Source: Actinomadura macra NBRC 14102 (GTDB lineage Bacteria; Actinomycetota; Actinomycetes; Streptosporangiales; Streptosporangiaceae). Taken from it: 64,000 bases of DNA. Positions 34,124 to 42,470 of this stretch are shown here, in pieces. The stretch is from positions 1-64,000 of the forward strand of contig NZ_BCQT01000024.1 in NCBI RefSeq assembly GCF_001552215.1, read 5' to 3'. The notes beneath the pieces were generated by a model that made no database searches, was not told the DNA's origin, and saw only the letters and a program-made list of their open reading frames with translations. The position numbers were made by a program, and so were the translations under genes. Numbering within the stretch: the first letter of the stretch is position 1; each line of letters opens with the position of its first letter.

Positions 34124-34975
34124 ATGGTGACTCTCACCGGACAGTCCGCGCTGGTGACGGGCGCCTCGTCCGGGATCGGCGCGGCGGTGGCCGAGGCGTT
34201 GGCCGGCGCAGGCGCACGCGTGGGCCTGGTCGCGCGGCGGGCGGACGAACTCGACCGGGTGCTGGAACGGTGCCGCGCGCAGTCCCCCGCCTCGGCGGCA
34301 TGGACGGCGGACCTGGCCGACCTGGACGGCGTCGAGGCACTCGCCGCGGCCGCCGACGAGGCCTTCGGCGGCGTGGACGTGCTGGTCAACAACGCCGGCA
34401 TGCCGAAGCGGCGCCGCGTCCAGGACCTGTCCCCGGCCGAGACCGAGGAGGTCATGCGGCTCAACTACCTGTCCCCCATCCGCCTCACCCTTGCACTGCT
34501 GCCGGGGATGCTCGCGCGCGGGTCCGGGCACCTGGTCGCGATGGGCTCGGTGGCGGCGCGGCTCGGCCCGCCGCATGAGGCCGCCTACGCCGCGTCCAAG
34601 GCGGCGGTGACCGCGTTCTGGGAGAGCATGGCCGTCGACCTGGACGGGACGGGCGTTCAGGTCCACGTGGTGCAACCCGCGCTGATCGACACCGGCCTCT
34701 TCTCGGTACCCGGCAACGAGCCGCCGCTCAGCGACCTCGCGGACGTGCTGCCGCCGCGGGAGGCGGCCGCGGCGGTCCTGGAGGTGATCGGGTCGGGACG
34801 GTTCGAGCGCTACGTCCCCGGCTGGTTCGCCGACATGGCCGCGGGCAAGGCCGCCGACGTCGAGGCGTTCGTCGCGGGCGTCAAGGACTGGACCCGCGAG
34901 CGGCTGCGGGACCGGCGCGATGCCCAGGGGGCCGAGCCCGGGGGGCGGATTGCCCGCCCCGGGGGGCGCCGATAG
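34124..34975 (+). CDS. Short-chain dehydrogenase/reductase
   Basis: A 283-residue classical SDR with TGASSGIGAAVAEAL (coenzyme motif), VNNAGMPKR, catalytic Ser in GSVAARLG and YAASK. The Arg-rich VGLVARRADEL suggests NADPH preference. The substrate is unknown. The ATG at 34124 is the first one before the coenzyme motif. The C-terminal tail after about 265 is Arg/Gly-rich and likely disordered. Confidence 0.9.
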   Translation: MVTLTGQSALVTGASSGIGAAVAEALAGAGARVGLVARRADELDRVLERCRAQSPASAAWTADLADLDGVEALAAAADEAFGGVDVLVNNAGMPKRRRVQDLSPAETEEVMRLNYLSPIRLTLALLPGMLARGSGHLVAMGSVAARLGPPHEAAYAASKAAVTAFWESMAVDLDGTGVQVHVVQPALIDTGLFSVPGNEPPLSDLADVLPPREAAAAVLEVIGSGRFERYVPGWFADMAAGKAADVEAFVAGVKDWTRERLRDRRDAQGAEPGGRIARPGGRR

Positions 34976-35044
34976 GGTGATGATCCGGCAGTGACCCACG
35001 TCACATCTCTGGTGGCGGCACGCCGGGACCGGCCGGAGGTGCGG

Positions 35045-35821
35045 ATGCCTTCTCCCGAGGGCCTGCGGGTGGCGGGCGTGACGGTGCGGTTCGGCGGCGT
35101 GACGGCCGTGGACGGCGCCGGGCTCACCGCGCCGCCTGGCACCGTCACCGGCCTCGTCGGACCCGAGGGAGCGGGCAAGAGCACCCTGTGCGACGTCATC
35201 GCCGGCCGGCGCCGTCCAGCGGAGGGCACCGTCCACCTCGACGGCGAGGATCTGACGGGCAGCGCCGCGCGCACCCGGGCCCGGCACGGCATCGTTGGCG
35301 CGTTCCAGCGGCCGGCCGCACGGATGGCCGCACCGTTCGGCACGGTACCGGTGCCGTTCGGCGGCCCGACGGTACGCGACCGGGTTCAGGCCGCGGCGAG
35401 GAGGCACGATGCTGCATGCGGCCGGTGGCCGCGCCGCCGCGACACGGACGCCGGGCGCCGCGCCGAGGAGATCCTCGCCCGTGTCGGCATCGCCGAGTAC
35501 GGCGACCGGTGCACACGGGACCTGCCGCCCGCCGTCACCGCCCTGACGCAGCTCGCTCGCGCGCTCGCCGCCGAACCCGCCGTCCTGCTGCTGGACGAGG
35601 CGTGGACCTGCCTGCCGGTGCGGCGGTCGCGCGCTCTGGAGGTGCTGCTACGGGACCTGGCCGCCGAGGGCCTCGCGGTCCTGGTCGTCTGCGGCACGCT
35701 GGAGCCGGTGATGGGCGTCTGCGACATCCTGCACGTCCTGGACGCCGGGAAGGTCATCGCGGCCGGCCCCCCGGCGGAGGTCCGCGCGGACCGGCGCGTC
35801 CGCGACGTATGTCCCGCCTGA
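35045..35821 (+). CDS. Orphan ABC ATPase, LivG/LivF-like, with degenerate catalytic motifs
   Basis: A 258-residue protein resembling branched-chain amino-acid ABC ATPases. Walker A (GPEGAGKST), Q-loop (GAFQRP) and Walker B (AVLLLDEAW) are recognisable. The LSGGQ signature is replaced by LPPAVTALTQLARAL and the H-loop reads VVCGTLEPVMGVCD where relatives have a VEHDM-type sequence, so the switch His is missing. No permease or binding-protein genes are nearby. ATG at 35045 with GGAGG is chosen over a GTG at 34991. ATPase activity is doubtful; it may be a decaying gene or a regulatory NBD. Confidence 0.75.
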   Translation: MPSPEGLRVAGVTVRFGGVTAVDGAGLTAPPGTVTGLVGPEGAGKSTLCDVIAGRRRPAEGTVHLDGEDLTGSAARTRARHGIVGAFQRPAARMAAPFGTVPVPFGGPTVRDRVQAAARRHDAACGRWPRRRDTDAGRRAEEILARVGIAEYGDRCTRDLPPAVTALTQLARALAAEPAVLLLDEAWTCLPVRRSRALEVLLRDLAAEGLAVLVVCGTLEPVMGVCDILHVLDAGKVIAAGPPAEVRADRRVRDVCPA

Positions 35822-35891
35822 CCGGGGCCGTCACGAGTGATAATGGCGTGAGGAGGCCCCACCTCCTGATCAGCACCCGGAGGAACGACTC

Positions 35892-36479
35892 ATGGGCACC
35901 GCAGGCCGCTCCGTCCGCGACTCCCTGCTCGACGCCGCCGCCGAGCTCCTGGTCGAGCGCGGCTACCGGGGCGTCCGCATGCAGGACGTCGCCGCCGTGG
36001 CCGGGGTGAGCCGGCAGACCGTCTACAACGAGTTCGGTGACAAGTGGGGCCTCGCGCAGGCCGTGGTCATCCGCGACAACGACCGTTACCTCGACGGCAT
36101 CGACCGGGTGCTGTCCGAGCACGCCGACCTGTACTCGGCCGTCACAGCGGCGGTGCTGTTCACGCTGGAGATGTCGGCGGACGACCAGCTGAAGAAGGCG
36201 GTGCTGACCGGCGCGGGCGGCGACGAGTTGCTGCCGCTGCTGACCACCCAGGCCGAGCCCGTTCTGTTCACCGCCAGCGCCCGGATCGCCGAGCACGCGC
36301 TGCGGCTCTGGCCCGAGCTGGACCGCGAGGCGCTCACCGAGATCGCCGACGCGGCGGTACGCCTCACCACCAGCCACATCATGCTGCCGTCGGCCCCGCC
36401 GGAGCAGGTGGCCCGCTTCATCGCCAGGATGGTCACCCGCTACGTCGCCGACCGACCGGCCATGGCCGACGGCGCCTGA
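35892..36479 (+). CDS. TetR-family regulator
   Basis: A 195-residue TetR protein: HTH at about 28-55 (VRMQDVAAVAGVSRQTVYNEFG) and a C-terminal domain ending in RFIARMVTRYVAD. ATG at 35892 follows GGAGGAAC. It sits 70 nt after the ABC ATPase-like gene in the same direction. A perfect 36-bp palindrome follows the gene and probably ends transcription. The target is unknown. Confidence 0.88.
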   Translation: MGTAGRSVRDSLLDAAAELLVERGYRGVRMQDVAAVAGVSRQTVYNEFGDKWGLAQAVVIRDNDRYLDGIDRVLSEHADLYSAVTAAVLFTLEMSADDQLKKAVLTGAGGDELLPLLTTQAEPVLFTASARIAEHALRLWPELDREALTEIADAAVRLTTSHIMLPSAPPEQVARFIARMVTRYVADRPAMADGA

Positions 36480-36561
36480 CCGAGGCGGCCCAGCAGTAGG
36501 GCCGGGGTCCATTGTGCGAAGTCGAGGCCGACAGCGGACGCTTATGAGCTTCTCAGCCGAA

Positions 36562-36597
36562 AGCGCTACTCGGCCGACCGGTCGGCCGAGTAGCGCT
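36562..36597. terminator. Perfect 36-bp palindrome, probable bidirectional terminator
   Basis: Two 18-base arms (AGCGCTACTCGGCCGACC and its exact complement) with no spacer, between the convergent TetR gene and the secreted-protein gene. T-rich sequence follows on the plus side only weakly (CTCTTCG). It is longer than most intrinsic terminators here. Confidence 0.7.
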
Positions 36598-36688
36598 CTT
36601 CGTCCAGGCGACTCCGGGTGAGCGCCTTTTCATCTTCGGCCGGGCCGCGCAGGGAAGTTCCTGCGCGACGGGCCGGATGAGAAATGTG

Positions 36689-37054
36689 TCAGGCGATCTG
36701 CTGCATGGGCACCAGGACCTCGCCCGGCTTGTGGGTGTCCATGTCGAACATCGTGAGCGCGGCAAGGGTGGGGCCCTTGTGGCAGCCGTCGTCGAGCAGC
36801 GTCGAACGGCCCATGAACATGTTGATGCTGGAGTCCTGCCGCTTCTCCGCCGGGCAGAGAACGGTGAGCTGCACCGCGCCCTCGCCCATGCAGGACGCCG
36901 CGACGAACGGGCCGGCGTCGGCCTTCAGGCTGCAGGTGACCGGCGGCTTCGGCTTGTCGTCGCCGGTACCTGCCGAGGCGGTACCGGCGCTGTACACGGC
37001 CAGCGCGGCCGCGCCGATGCCGATCACGGCCAGGGTCTGCTTGCGAATCTTCAT
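36689..37054 (-). CDS. Small secreted protein of unknown function
   Basis: A 121-residue protein with a clear Sec signal (MKIRKQTLAVIGIGAAALAV, probable cleavage at ASA-GTG). The mature part is about 90 residues with four Cys (SLKADAG region, SCMGEGAV, LCPAEK, DGCHKGP), which could form two disulfides. No family was recognised. ATG at 37054 is favoured by GAGGATG about 8 nt upstream; an ATG three codons earlier is too close to that site. It marks the edge of the lower-GC patch. Confidence 0.75.
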   Translation of the reverse strand: MKIRKQTLAVIGIGAAALAVYSAGTASAGTGDDKPKPPVTCSLKADAGPFVAASCMGEGAVQLTVLCPAEKRQDSSINMFMGRSTLLDDGCHKGPTLAALTMFDMDTHKPGEVLVPMQQIA

Positions 37055-37690
37055 GACGCACATCCTCGGGAGCTTGGGGATTCACGTACCGTGTCGCCGG
37101 CGTCGCGATACGCGGGCCCGATCTATTGGAACCAGGCCCCGAATGCAGGACCTATCATTGAGCTCGGAGAGTGTGCCGGGAAATGTCATTAGGTCATAAA
37201 AGTAAGCTATACCCCGCCGCGCCATGACAAACTGGCGACCAGCCCGGATGTTTGCACCCTGACCAGGATCGTAGTGGGTGCGGACAGCGTATTGCCACCT
37301 TTATTTGATAGGAAAACTCGCGATCAGGTAAGTCATGCCTCAAGCCTCGCCCTGAATGGCAGACAAGGCATGATTACGTCATTAAATCGCAGCCGGGCCG
37401 ACGCCCCGGAACGGGCCCCGCCGGAGTGGACGTACTGCTCGGACGGGACCGTGCCAACCATGGACCCGTTTCGCCGGGCGCGCTCGTGGCAGTCAGCTGA
37501 CTGCCACGTCCTGCCCCGACACCAGGCCATCGCCACCCGCACCGGCACCCGCGGACGAATACCAGCACGCCGTCAGCCTCGTCATCGAAACGGCCGGCGT
37601 CCCCACTCCCGAAGGTCCTGGACGCCCCCCACGCTCAGGAGCGCGGTCATCGCCATCGCGCAGCGATCTCCTCTTCGACCGACAACCTCC
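37055..37690. other. Gene-poor stretch, no supported gene
   Basis: 636 nt with lower GC than average and stops in most frames. The beginning should hold the promoter of the secreted-protein gene. Next to the pseudogene stop, on the minus strand, AAGGAGG is followed by a short SVEEEIAARW-like reading that soon meets stops, suggesting a second decayed gene. No RNA gene was recognised. Confidence 0.5.
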
Positions 37691-38110
37691 TTAGGCGGCC
37701 GGTGCGTCCGCCTCAACCGGATCGCCCTCGCTCAGCACCAGGTACACACCTGGCGCGCCCGGCTCCGACCGTCGCAGCAGCCTGGCCTCCCAGCCTGCTG
37801 GCCACACAGCCAAACGCACCACGTTGTCCTCGTCGATCCATGCCAGTAGTCGCCCAGTGCCTCACCCCGCGCCTCGATCACTCCGTGAAGAACATGGTCG
37901 AATGTGAAATGCTTGACCTCCGCCGGATGAACCACGCGCGTTCAGGGCGACGAGGTCCGCGTCGTATCCCTTTCCGGCGAAACCGCGGCTGGTGAAGTTG
38001 GGGCCGTAGTCGCGGCTCACCCGGGGTGCTGGCGAAGCGGTTGGGGAGGCGATCTCGCTGAGGTTAAGCGGCGGGGTAGTTATGATCTGGAGGGTGAAGT
38101 CGTAACCCAT
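37691..38110 (-). pseudogene. Frameshifted gene of unknown family
   Basis: From ATG at 38110 the minus strand reads MGYDFTLQIITTPPL through GFAGKGYDADLVALNA. It then continues coherently only after a frame change as VVHPAEVKHFTFDHVLHGV to ALGDYW, and after a second change as AWIDEDNVVRLAVWPAGW to the TAA at 37691-37693. The second shift is explained by loss of one G in TGG-GCA. The joined product would be about 140 residues. No family was recognised. Sequencing error in two places is the alternative. Confidence 0.6.
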
Positions 38111-38476
38111 CCTGGGCCTCCCCGCGCGGGAATCCTGGTGCGACGCGAGAGGAGGACATGGCGTCCTGTCTCGGACCGTCTCGCGTACGGGTTTGAGGCA
38201 AGTCGGCAACCACGAACGGGCGCGAGGAACCGAGCAACGAATCCGTCTAGTCACCGCGTCAAAGCCACGCTGCCACCGATCCCCAGGCAACTCCCAGCCC
38301 GGCCGTCCGCCGGCCTCAAGGCTTAACCCGGGCGTACCGTCCCGGCGCCTCATCGCGCTCGCCATCAGCCGGGCACCGCTGGTCGTCCCACTCGACCCAC
38401 GAGTTGTCCCGGTCCCCGTGCTGAATCGTGACCCACAGGCAAGTGCTCATGAGGCCCAGACGTCACCAGTCAGCGC
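38111..38476. other. Intergenic stretch without a supported gene
   Basis: 366 nt between the decayed gene and the 3' end of the DUF5753 regulator. I see no convincing ribosome site, terminator or RNA gene. The sequence is less GC-rich than the surrounding core genes. Confidence 0.5.
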
Positions 38477-39733
38477 CTAGAGTTCGCGAATGAGTGCTTC
38501 TAGGAAGTCAACAGACTCCTCCGGGGTCGTGCTCTCGAAGCACAAGCGGTCCATCGCAGCCTTGAAAGCTTCGACACTGCGGCGCCCACTCACATAGTAC
38601 CTGGCATGGAGGTTCTCCATGAAAACCATATCCGGCAGTTCCACTTCAGAAAACCTGAGAAAGGTGAAGGAGGACCCTTCAATTCCCCCGGTGATGGCGA
38701 CCGGCCTGACCTGGATGGTGACGTTGGGCAATTCCGCCATCGCAAGGAGGTGTTCAAACTGTTTGGACATCACCTCGGGCTCTCCCACAGGACGACGCAA
38801 CGCAGCCTCGTCCAACACCGCCCACAACTTTGGAGCGTCCGGACCAGTGAGCCGCTTCTGTTCCGCCATACGCCTTTCGACACGTTCTTCAAATACTGAC
38901 CTGGACACACGATATGGAGACGTTTGATGATTGCCTGAGTAAATAACGCTCCGAGCATAGTCCTCACATTGCAAGAGCCTGTGAACAAATTGCAGCTCAT
39001 AGGTCCGAATCAAGGCAGCCGACTCCTCCCTGCCCGTAGCGCTCGGAGACCACTCGGAATGCCCCTCGCACACCCCTTCCTTGCCCTGGATCTTCATCTG
39101 ATCAAGGCGTTCCTCAAGCCGCTGACAGCGCTCCTCGGATGCGGCGGCACGTCGACGCGCATGACTCAAGTTGCCAGTTAGTTCAAGAATTCTATTGTGG
39201 AGACTGATCAACTCTTGCTGAATAGCAGCACGGTCGTCCTCCAATGCCGCCCGTAACCGACGACAGGACGTGGTGAGATCATCGATCTGCCGAGCACGAT
39301 CAGCCAGATCGCTTTCCAGTGAACGAGCATAACGTTCAGCCTCCCGCTGGGTGATGACCGCTAACTCCAGTTGATCACTTACAACCCGTACCCTGTACTC
39401 GTGCGGATGCGCAACTCGTAACGCTTGCAACTGAAGCTGAACAAGGTGTTCACGCACCTCGGGGCAAACCGCCTTTCCCTGCTCCGCTTGGAGAGCCAGC
39501 AGCCTGTCCAAGAACCAGTGGTCCCGAGGTATACGCTTCCCGTTGAGATAGCGTGAAAGCGTCCCCTTGTCGACCGGGTACAGGTGAGAGAAGCGGTTGA
39601 TCGACAAGCCGACAGCCGCCCAGACGACGCGCAACTCCCGCACCCAGGCCGCCACCTCTGGACCACGCATCACCTCCACGGATGGCTCCAGATCTTCGGG
39701 CCTGGGGACGAGGTCGGTCATGGCGTCCATCAT
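38477..39733 (-). CDS. HTH / coiled-coil / DUF5753 regulator
   Basis: A 418-residue three-part protein. Residues about 25-80 are an HTH-like unit (SINRFSHLYPVDKGTLSRYL, NGKRIPRDHWFLDRLLAL); a conserved LRVAHPHEYRVRV block leads into a coiled coil (about 115-220). The C-terminal 190 residues match DUF5753 of Scr1-type actinobacterial regulators (LQCEDYARSVI, VLDEAALRRPVGEPEVM, ELPDMVFMENLHARYYV). The first 160 residues are closely similar to the pentapeptide-repeat protein at 55695, although the C-termini are unrelated. The usual DUF397 partner is not obvious. Function unknown. Confidence 0.85.
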   Translation of the reverse strand: MMDAMTDLVPRPEDLEPSVEVMRGPEVAAWVRELRVVWAAVGLSINRFSHLYPVDKGTLSRYLNGKRIPRDHWFLDRLLALQAEQGKAVCPEVREHLVQLQLQALRVAHPHEYRVRVVSDQLELAVITQREAERYARSLESDLADRARQIDDLTTSCRRLRAALEDDRAAIQQELISLHNRILELTGNLSHARRRAAASEERCQRLEERLDQMKIQGKEGVCEGHSEWSPSATGREESAALIRTYELQFVHRLLQCEDYARSVIYSGNHQTSPYRVSRSVFEERVERRMAEQKRLTGPDAPKLWAVLDEAALRRPVGEPEVMSKQFEHLLAMAELPNVTIQVRPVAITGGIEGSSFTFLRFSEVELPDMVFMENLHARYYVSGRRSVEAFKAAMDRLCFESTTPEESVDFLEALIREL

Positions 39734-40143
39734 CGATGTCCACGCTCACCTAGGCAGCCCACTCCGGGCGTTCAGGTGTTGCCACCTTGCGCAACACCAC
39801 CGGTACCCACATTGTCCCACCCCAGTGCGCCTATCCCTGAGGAAACGCCAGAACGCCACTCCGTAGGCCATACAGGGCACACTGGTCCTAAGGAGGTGGG
39901 CCACGGTGACCAAGGAATCCGACGTTGGCAATGATGGTCCCCGACCTCGAAGGGTTTACCAAGAACCCATTGCCATTGGAGAAGGTCTACTCCGGTAAGG
40001 CATACACCAACCCGCCGTGTGTAGCCCGACCCACACCTCTTCTGAGGCAGGTCCCCACACGGCGCCACTCAACAGGGCTTACCTCCTCGACATTGCCAGC
40101 GGTGCCATCGCTCGTAACATGGATCTTCCTCGCGGGAGGTCGT
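39734..40143. other. Divergent upstream region of the DUF5753 regulator, with a possible 30-residue ORF
   Basis: A strong AAGGAGG at 39889-39896 is followed by GTG at 39906 opening a 30-codon reading (MTKESDVGNDGPRPRRVYQE, then nine more residues and TAA at 39998). The ribosome site is among the best in this patch, but the peptide is short and unknown. It could be a leader peptide or the remains of a partner gene. Confidence 0.3.
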
Positions 40144-40347
40144 GTGAGTTCTGCCGCTCTGCCTGCTCCTCCTCCGGCCACCAAGGCCCGCGACTACCTC
40201 GAGGACGGCCGTAGCGAGGTCGACTTCGCGGGATCCGCCGTACTCGACGTCGCGACGGCCCTGCCGCGCCGGGCGGCTTCACGGTGGGGCGGGGTGGCGG
40301 CGCCGTGGTGGCGAACTCCCCGACTCAGGCGGAGTGATGCGCGTTGA
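40144..40347 (+). CDS. Small hypothetical ORF
   Basis: A 67-codon reading starting at GTG behind GGGAGG. It contains KARDYLEDGRSEVDFAGSAVLDVATAL, which looks protein-like (over-long stretch abbreviated: DYLEDGRSEVDF), then turns into an Arg/Trp-rich tail that may be out of frame. A change of frame near 40267 gives a Gly/Val-rich ending instead. No family recognised. It may be a decayed gene. Confidence 0.3.
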   Translation: MSSAALPAPPPATKARDYLEDGRSEVDFAGSAVLDVATALPRRAASRWGGVAAPWWRTPRLRRSDAR

Positions 40348-40459
40348 CCCGCGGAGGCCGGTGATGTTAAGGGTGCGTTAGATATCCGGCCGGTCCCTGT
40401 ACGCGATCCTCCGCGCGGGTGAGGCTCCCTCTGCAACCATCCGGCCGCAGGAGGTTCCC

Positions 40460-41794
40460 GTGACGGCTCCCCTCATCCCCGCGCGCACCGCCCGCGTCCC
40501 GTGGAAGGCGGTGCTCGGCGGCTCGATCGGCAACATGGTCGAGTGGTACGACTGGTTCGTCTACGCCAGTTTCGCGACCTACTTCGCGTCCGCCTTCTTC
40601 CCGAAGGGCGACGACACCGCCCAGTTGCTCAACACCGCCGGCATCTTCGCCGTCGGATTCTTCATGCGGCCGGTCGGCGGTTGGCTCCTCGGCCGCTACG
40701 CCGACCGGCGAGGCCGCAAGGCGGCGCTCACGCTCACCGTCACGCTGATGTCCGGCAGCGCGCTGCTGATCGCGGTGGCACCGACGTACGGCTCGGTGGG
40801 GTACGTCGGTGCGCTCATCCTGCTGGTGGCGCGGCTGCTTCAAGGTTTGTCGGTGGGCGGCGAGTACGCGGCCAGCGCCACCTACCTGACCGAGGCGACG
40901 CCGCGGGGGCGGCGGGGCCTCGCCTCCAGCTTCCAGTACGTGTCGATGACGGCGGGCCAGTTGGTCGGGCTGGGGCTCCAGATCGTCCTGCAGCGGATGA
41001 TGACGGAGGAGGCGCTGAAGTCCTACGGGTGGCGCATCCCGTTCATCGTCGGCGCGGTCGGCGCGGCGGTGGTCTTCTACCTGCGGCGCAGCCTCCTGGA
41101 GACCGAGGCGTACGACGAGCAGGAGAACCGGGCGGCCGGAATCGGGCGCGGGACGATCCGCGGGCTGCTCGCGCACCGGCGGGAGGCGCTGCTGGTCATC
41201 GCGCTGACCATGGGCGGGACCCTCGCCTACTACACCTACACCACTTACCTGACGAAGTACCTGTCCAACACCGCCGGGCTGTCCAGGAGCACGGCGTCAC
41301 TGGTGAGCTTCTGCGCGCTGTTCATCTTCATGTTGCTCCAGCCGCTCGCCGGCGCTTTGTCGGACCAGATCGGACGCCGGCCGCTGCTGATCGGGTTCGG
41401 GATCGGCGGGACGCTCGGCACCGTCCCGCTGATGACCGCGTTGTCGGGCGTGACGGGATTCGGCGGCGCACTGTCGCTGTCGCTGGCGGGCCTGGTGGTC
41501 GTCACCGGCTACACCTCGATCAACGCGGTGGTCAAGGCGGAGTTGTTCCCCACGCACGTCCGGGCGCTGGGCGTGGCGCTGCCGTACGCCATCGCGAACG
41601 CGCTGTTCGGCGGCACCGCCGAGTACGTGGCGCTGTGGTTCAAGAAGGCCGGCGTCGAATCGGGCTTCTACTGGTACGTGGCGGGTTGCGCGGCGGTGTC
41701 GCTGGCCGTGTACGTGTGCATGCGCGAGACGCGGGACGCGGCGCTGACGCGGCGCGAGAGTGCGTCGTCCGGGGACGTCGTGGTGCACGCCTAA
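40460..41794 (+). CDS. MHS-family MFS permease (alpha-ketoglutarate/dicarboxylate type)
   Basis: A 444-residue transporter with 12 predicted helices and metabolite:H+ symporter motifs: GNMVEWYDWFVYASFA at the N-terminus, GRYADRRGRKAAL after helix 2, RLLQGLSVGGEYAASATYL in helix 4-5, and SDQIGRRPLL. Relatives (KgtP, ShiA, PcaT) import organic acids. GTG at 40460 follows GGAGG. It ends 10 nt before a response regulator and is probably co-transcribed with the two-component system. The substrate is inferred from family only. Confidence 0.9.
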   Translation: MTAPLIPARTARVPWKAVLGGSIGNMVEWYDWFVYASFATYFASAFFPKGDDTAQLLNTAGIFAVGFFMRPVGGWLLGRYADRRGRKAALTLTVTLMSGSALLIAVAPTYGSVGYVGALILLVARLLQGLSVGGEYAASATYLTEATPRGRRGLASSFQYVSMTAGQLVGLGLQIVLQRMMTEEALKSYGWRIPFIVGAVGAAVVFYLRRSLLETEAYDEQENRAAGIGRGTIRGLLAHRREALLVIALTMGGTLAYYTYTTYLTKYLSNTAGLSRSTASLVSFCALFIFMLLQPLAGALSDQIGRRPLLIGFGIGGTLGTVPLMTALSGVTGFGGALSLSLAGLVVVTGYTSINAVVKAELFPTHVRALGVALPYAIANALFGGTAEYVALWFKKAGVESGFYWYVAGCAAVSLAVYVCMRETRDAALTRRESASSGDVVVHA

Positions 41795-41804
41795 CCTGGT
41801 CGGT

Positions 41805-42470
41805 ATGCGGGTTCTCCTGGTCGAGGACGACGACCGGCTCGCGTCCGCGCTGACCACCGCGCTCACCCGGCACGGCCACCGGATCGTGCGGGCGGGCCTC
41901 GCCGTCGACGCCCTCCGCCTCGCCGGGGACGCCGACCTCGTGCTGCTCGACCTCGGCCTGCCCGACATGGACGGCCTGGACGCGCTGCGCCGGGTCCGTC
42001 GGGTGTCCGCCGTCCCGATCATCGTGGTGACGGCCCGGACGCAGGAGCGGGACGTGCTGCGGGGGTTGCGCTCGGGCGCCGACGACTACCTGGTCAAGCC
42101 GTTCCGGACGGCCGAGCTGATGGCGCGGATGGAGGCGGTCGTCCGGCGCGGCACCCGGCCGCTGCCGGTCCGCGACCGGGTCGTGGCGGTCGGCGACGTC
42201 CGCGTCGATCTGGAGACGCGGACGGTGACCGTCGCGGGCCGGCCGGTGCCGCTGACCCGCCGCGAGTTCGACGTGCTGGCGCTGCTGGCCCGGGAACCGG
42301 GCGTCGTGCGGGGCCGGGAGGAGATCCTGGACGAGGTCTGGGGCGACCCGCTGCTGTCGGCGTCACGGTCGCTGGACGTGCACATCGCAGGGCTGCGTGC
42401 CAAGACGGGCCGTCCGGGCCTCGTGGTGACGCTGCGCGGGACCGGCTACCGCCTCGGCACCGGCCCATGA
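41805..42470 (+). CDS. OmpR/PhoB-family response regulator
   Basis: A 221-residue two-domain regulator: receiver domain with acidic pocket VEDDD, phosphoacceptor Asp in LLDLGLPDMDG near residue 48 and switch Lys in YLVKPF; C-terminal winged helix with LTRREFDVLALLA and VHIAGLRAKTG. The stop overlaps the kinase start by 4 nt. Partner of the following kinase; target promoter unknown, but the upstream permease and the convergent lipoprotein are natural candidates. Confidence 0.93.
   Translation: MRVLLVEDDDRLASALTTALTRHGHRIVRAGLAVDALRLAGDADLVLLDLGLPDMDGLDALRRVRRVSAVPIIVVTARTQERDVLRGLRSGADDYLVKPFRTAELMARMEAVVRRGTRPLPVRDRVVAVGDVRVDLETRTVTVAGRPVPLTRREFDVLALLAREPGVVRGREEILDEVWGDPLLSASRSLDVHIAGLRAKTGRPGLVVTLRGTGYRLGTGP

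Noticed and set aside
37274..37849. 191-codon plus-strand ORF
   Set aside because: It runs antisense to the pseudogene, has low-complexity His/Arg/Pro composition and no ribosome site.
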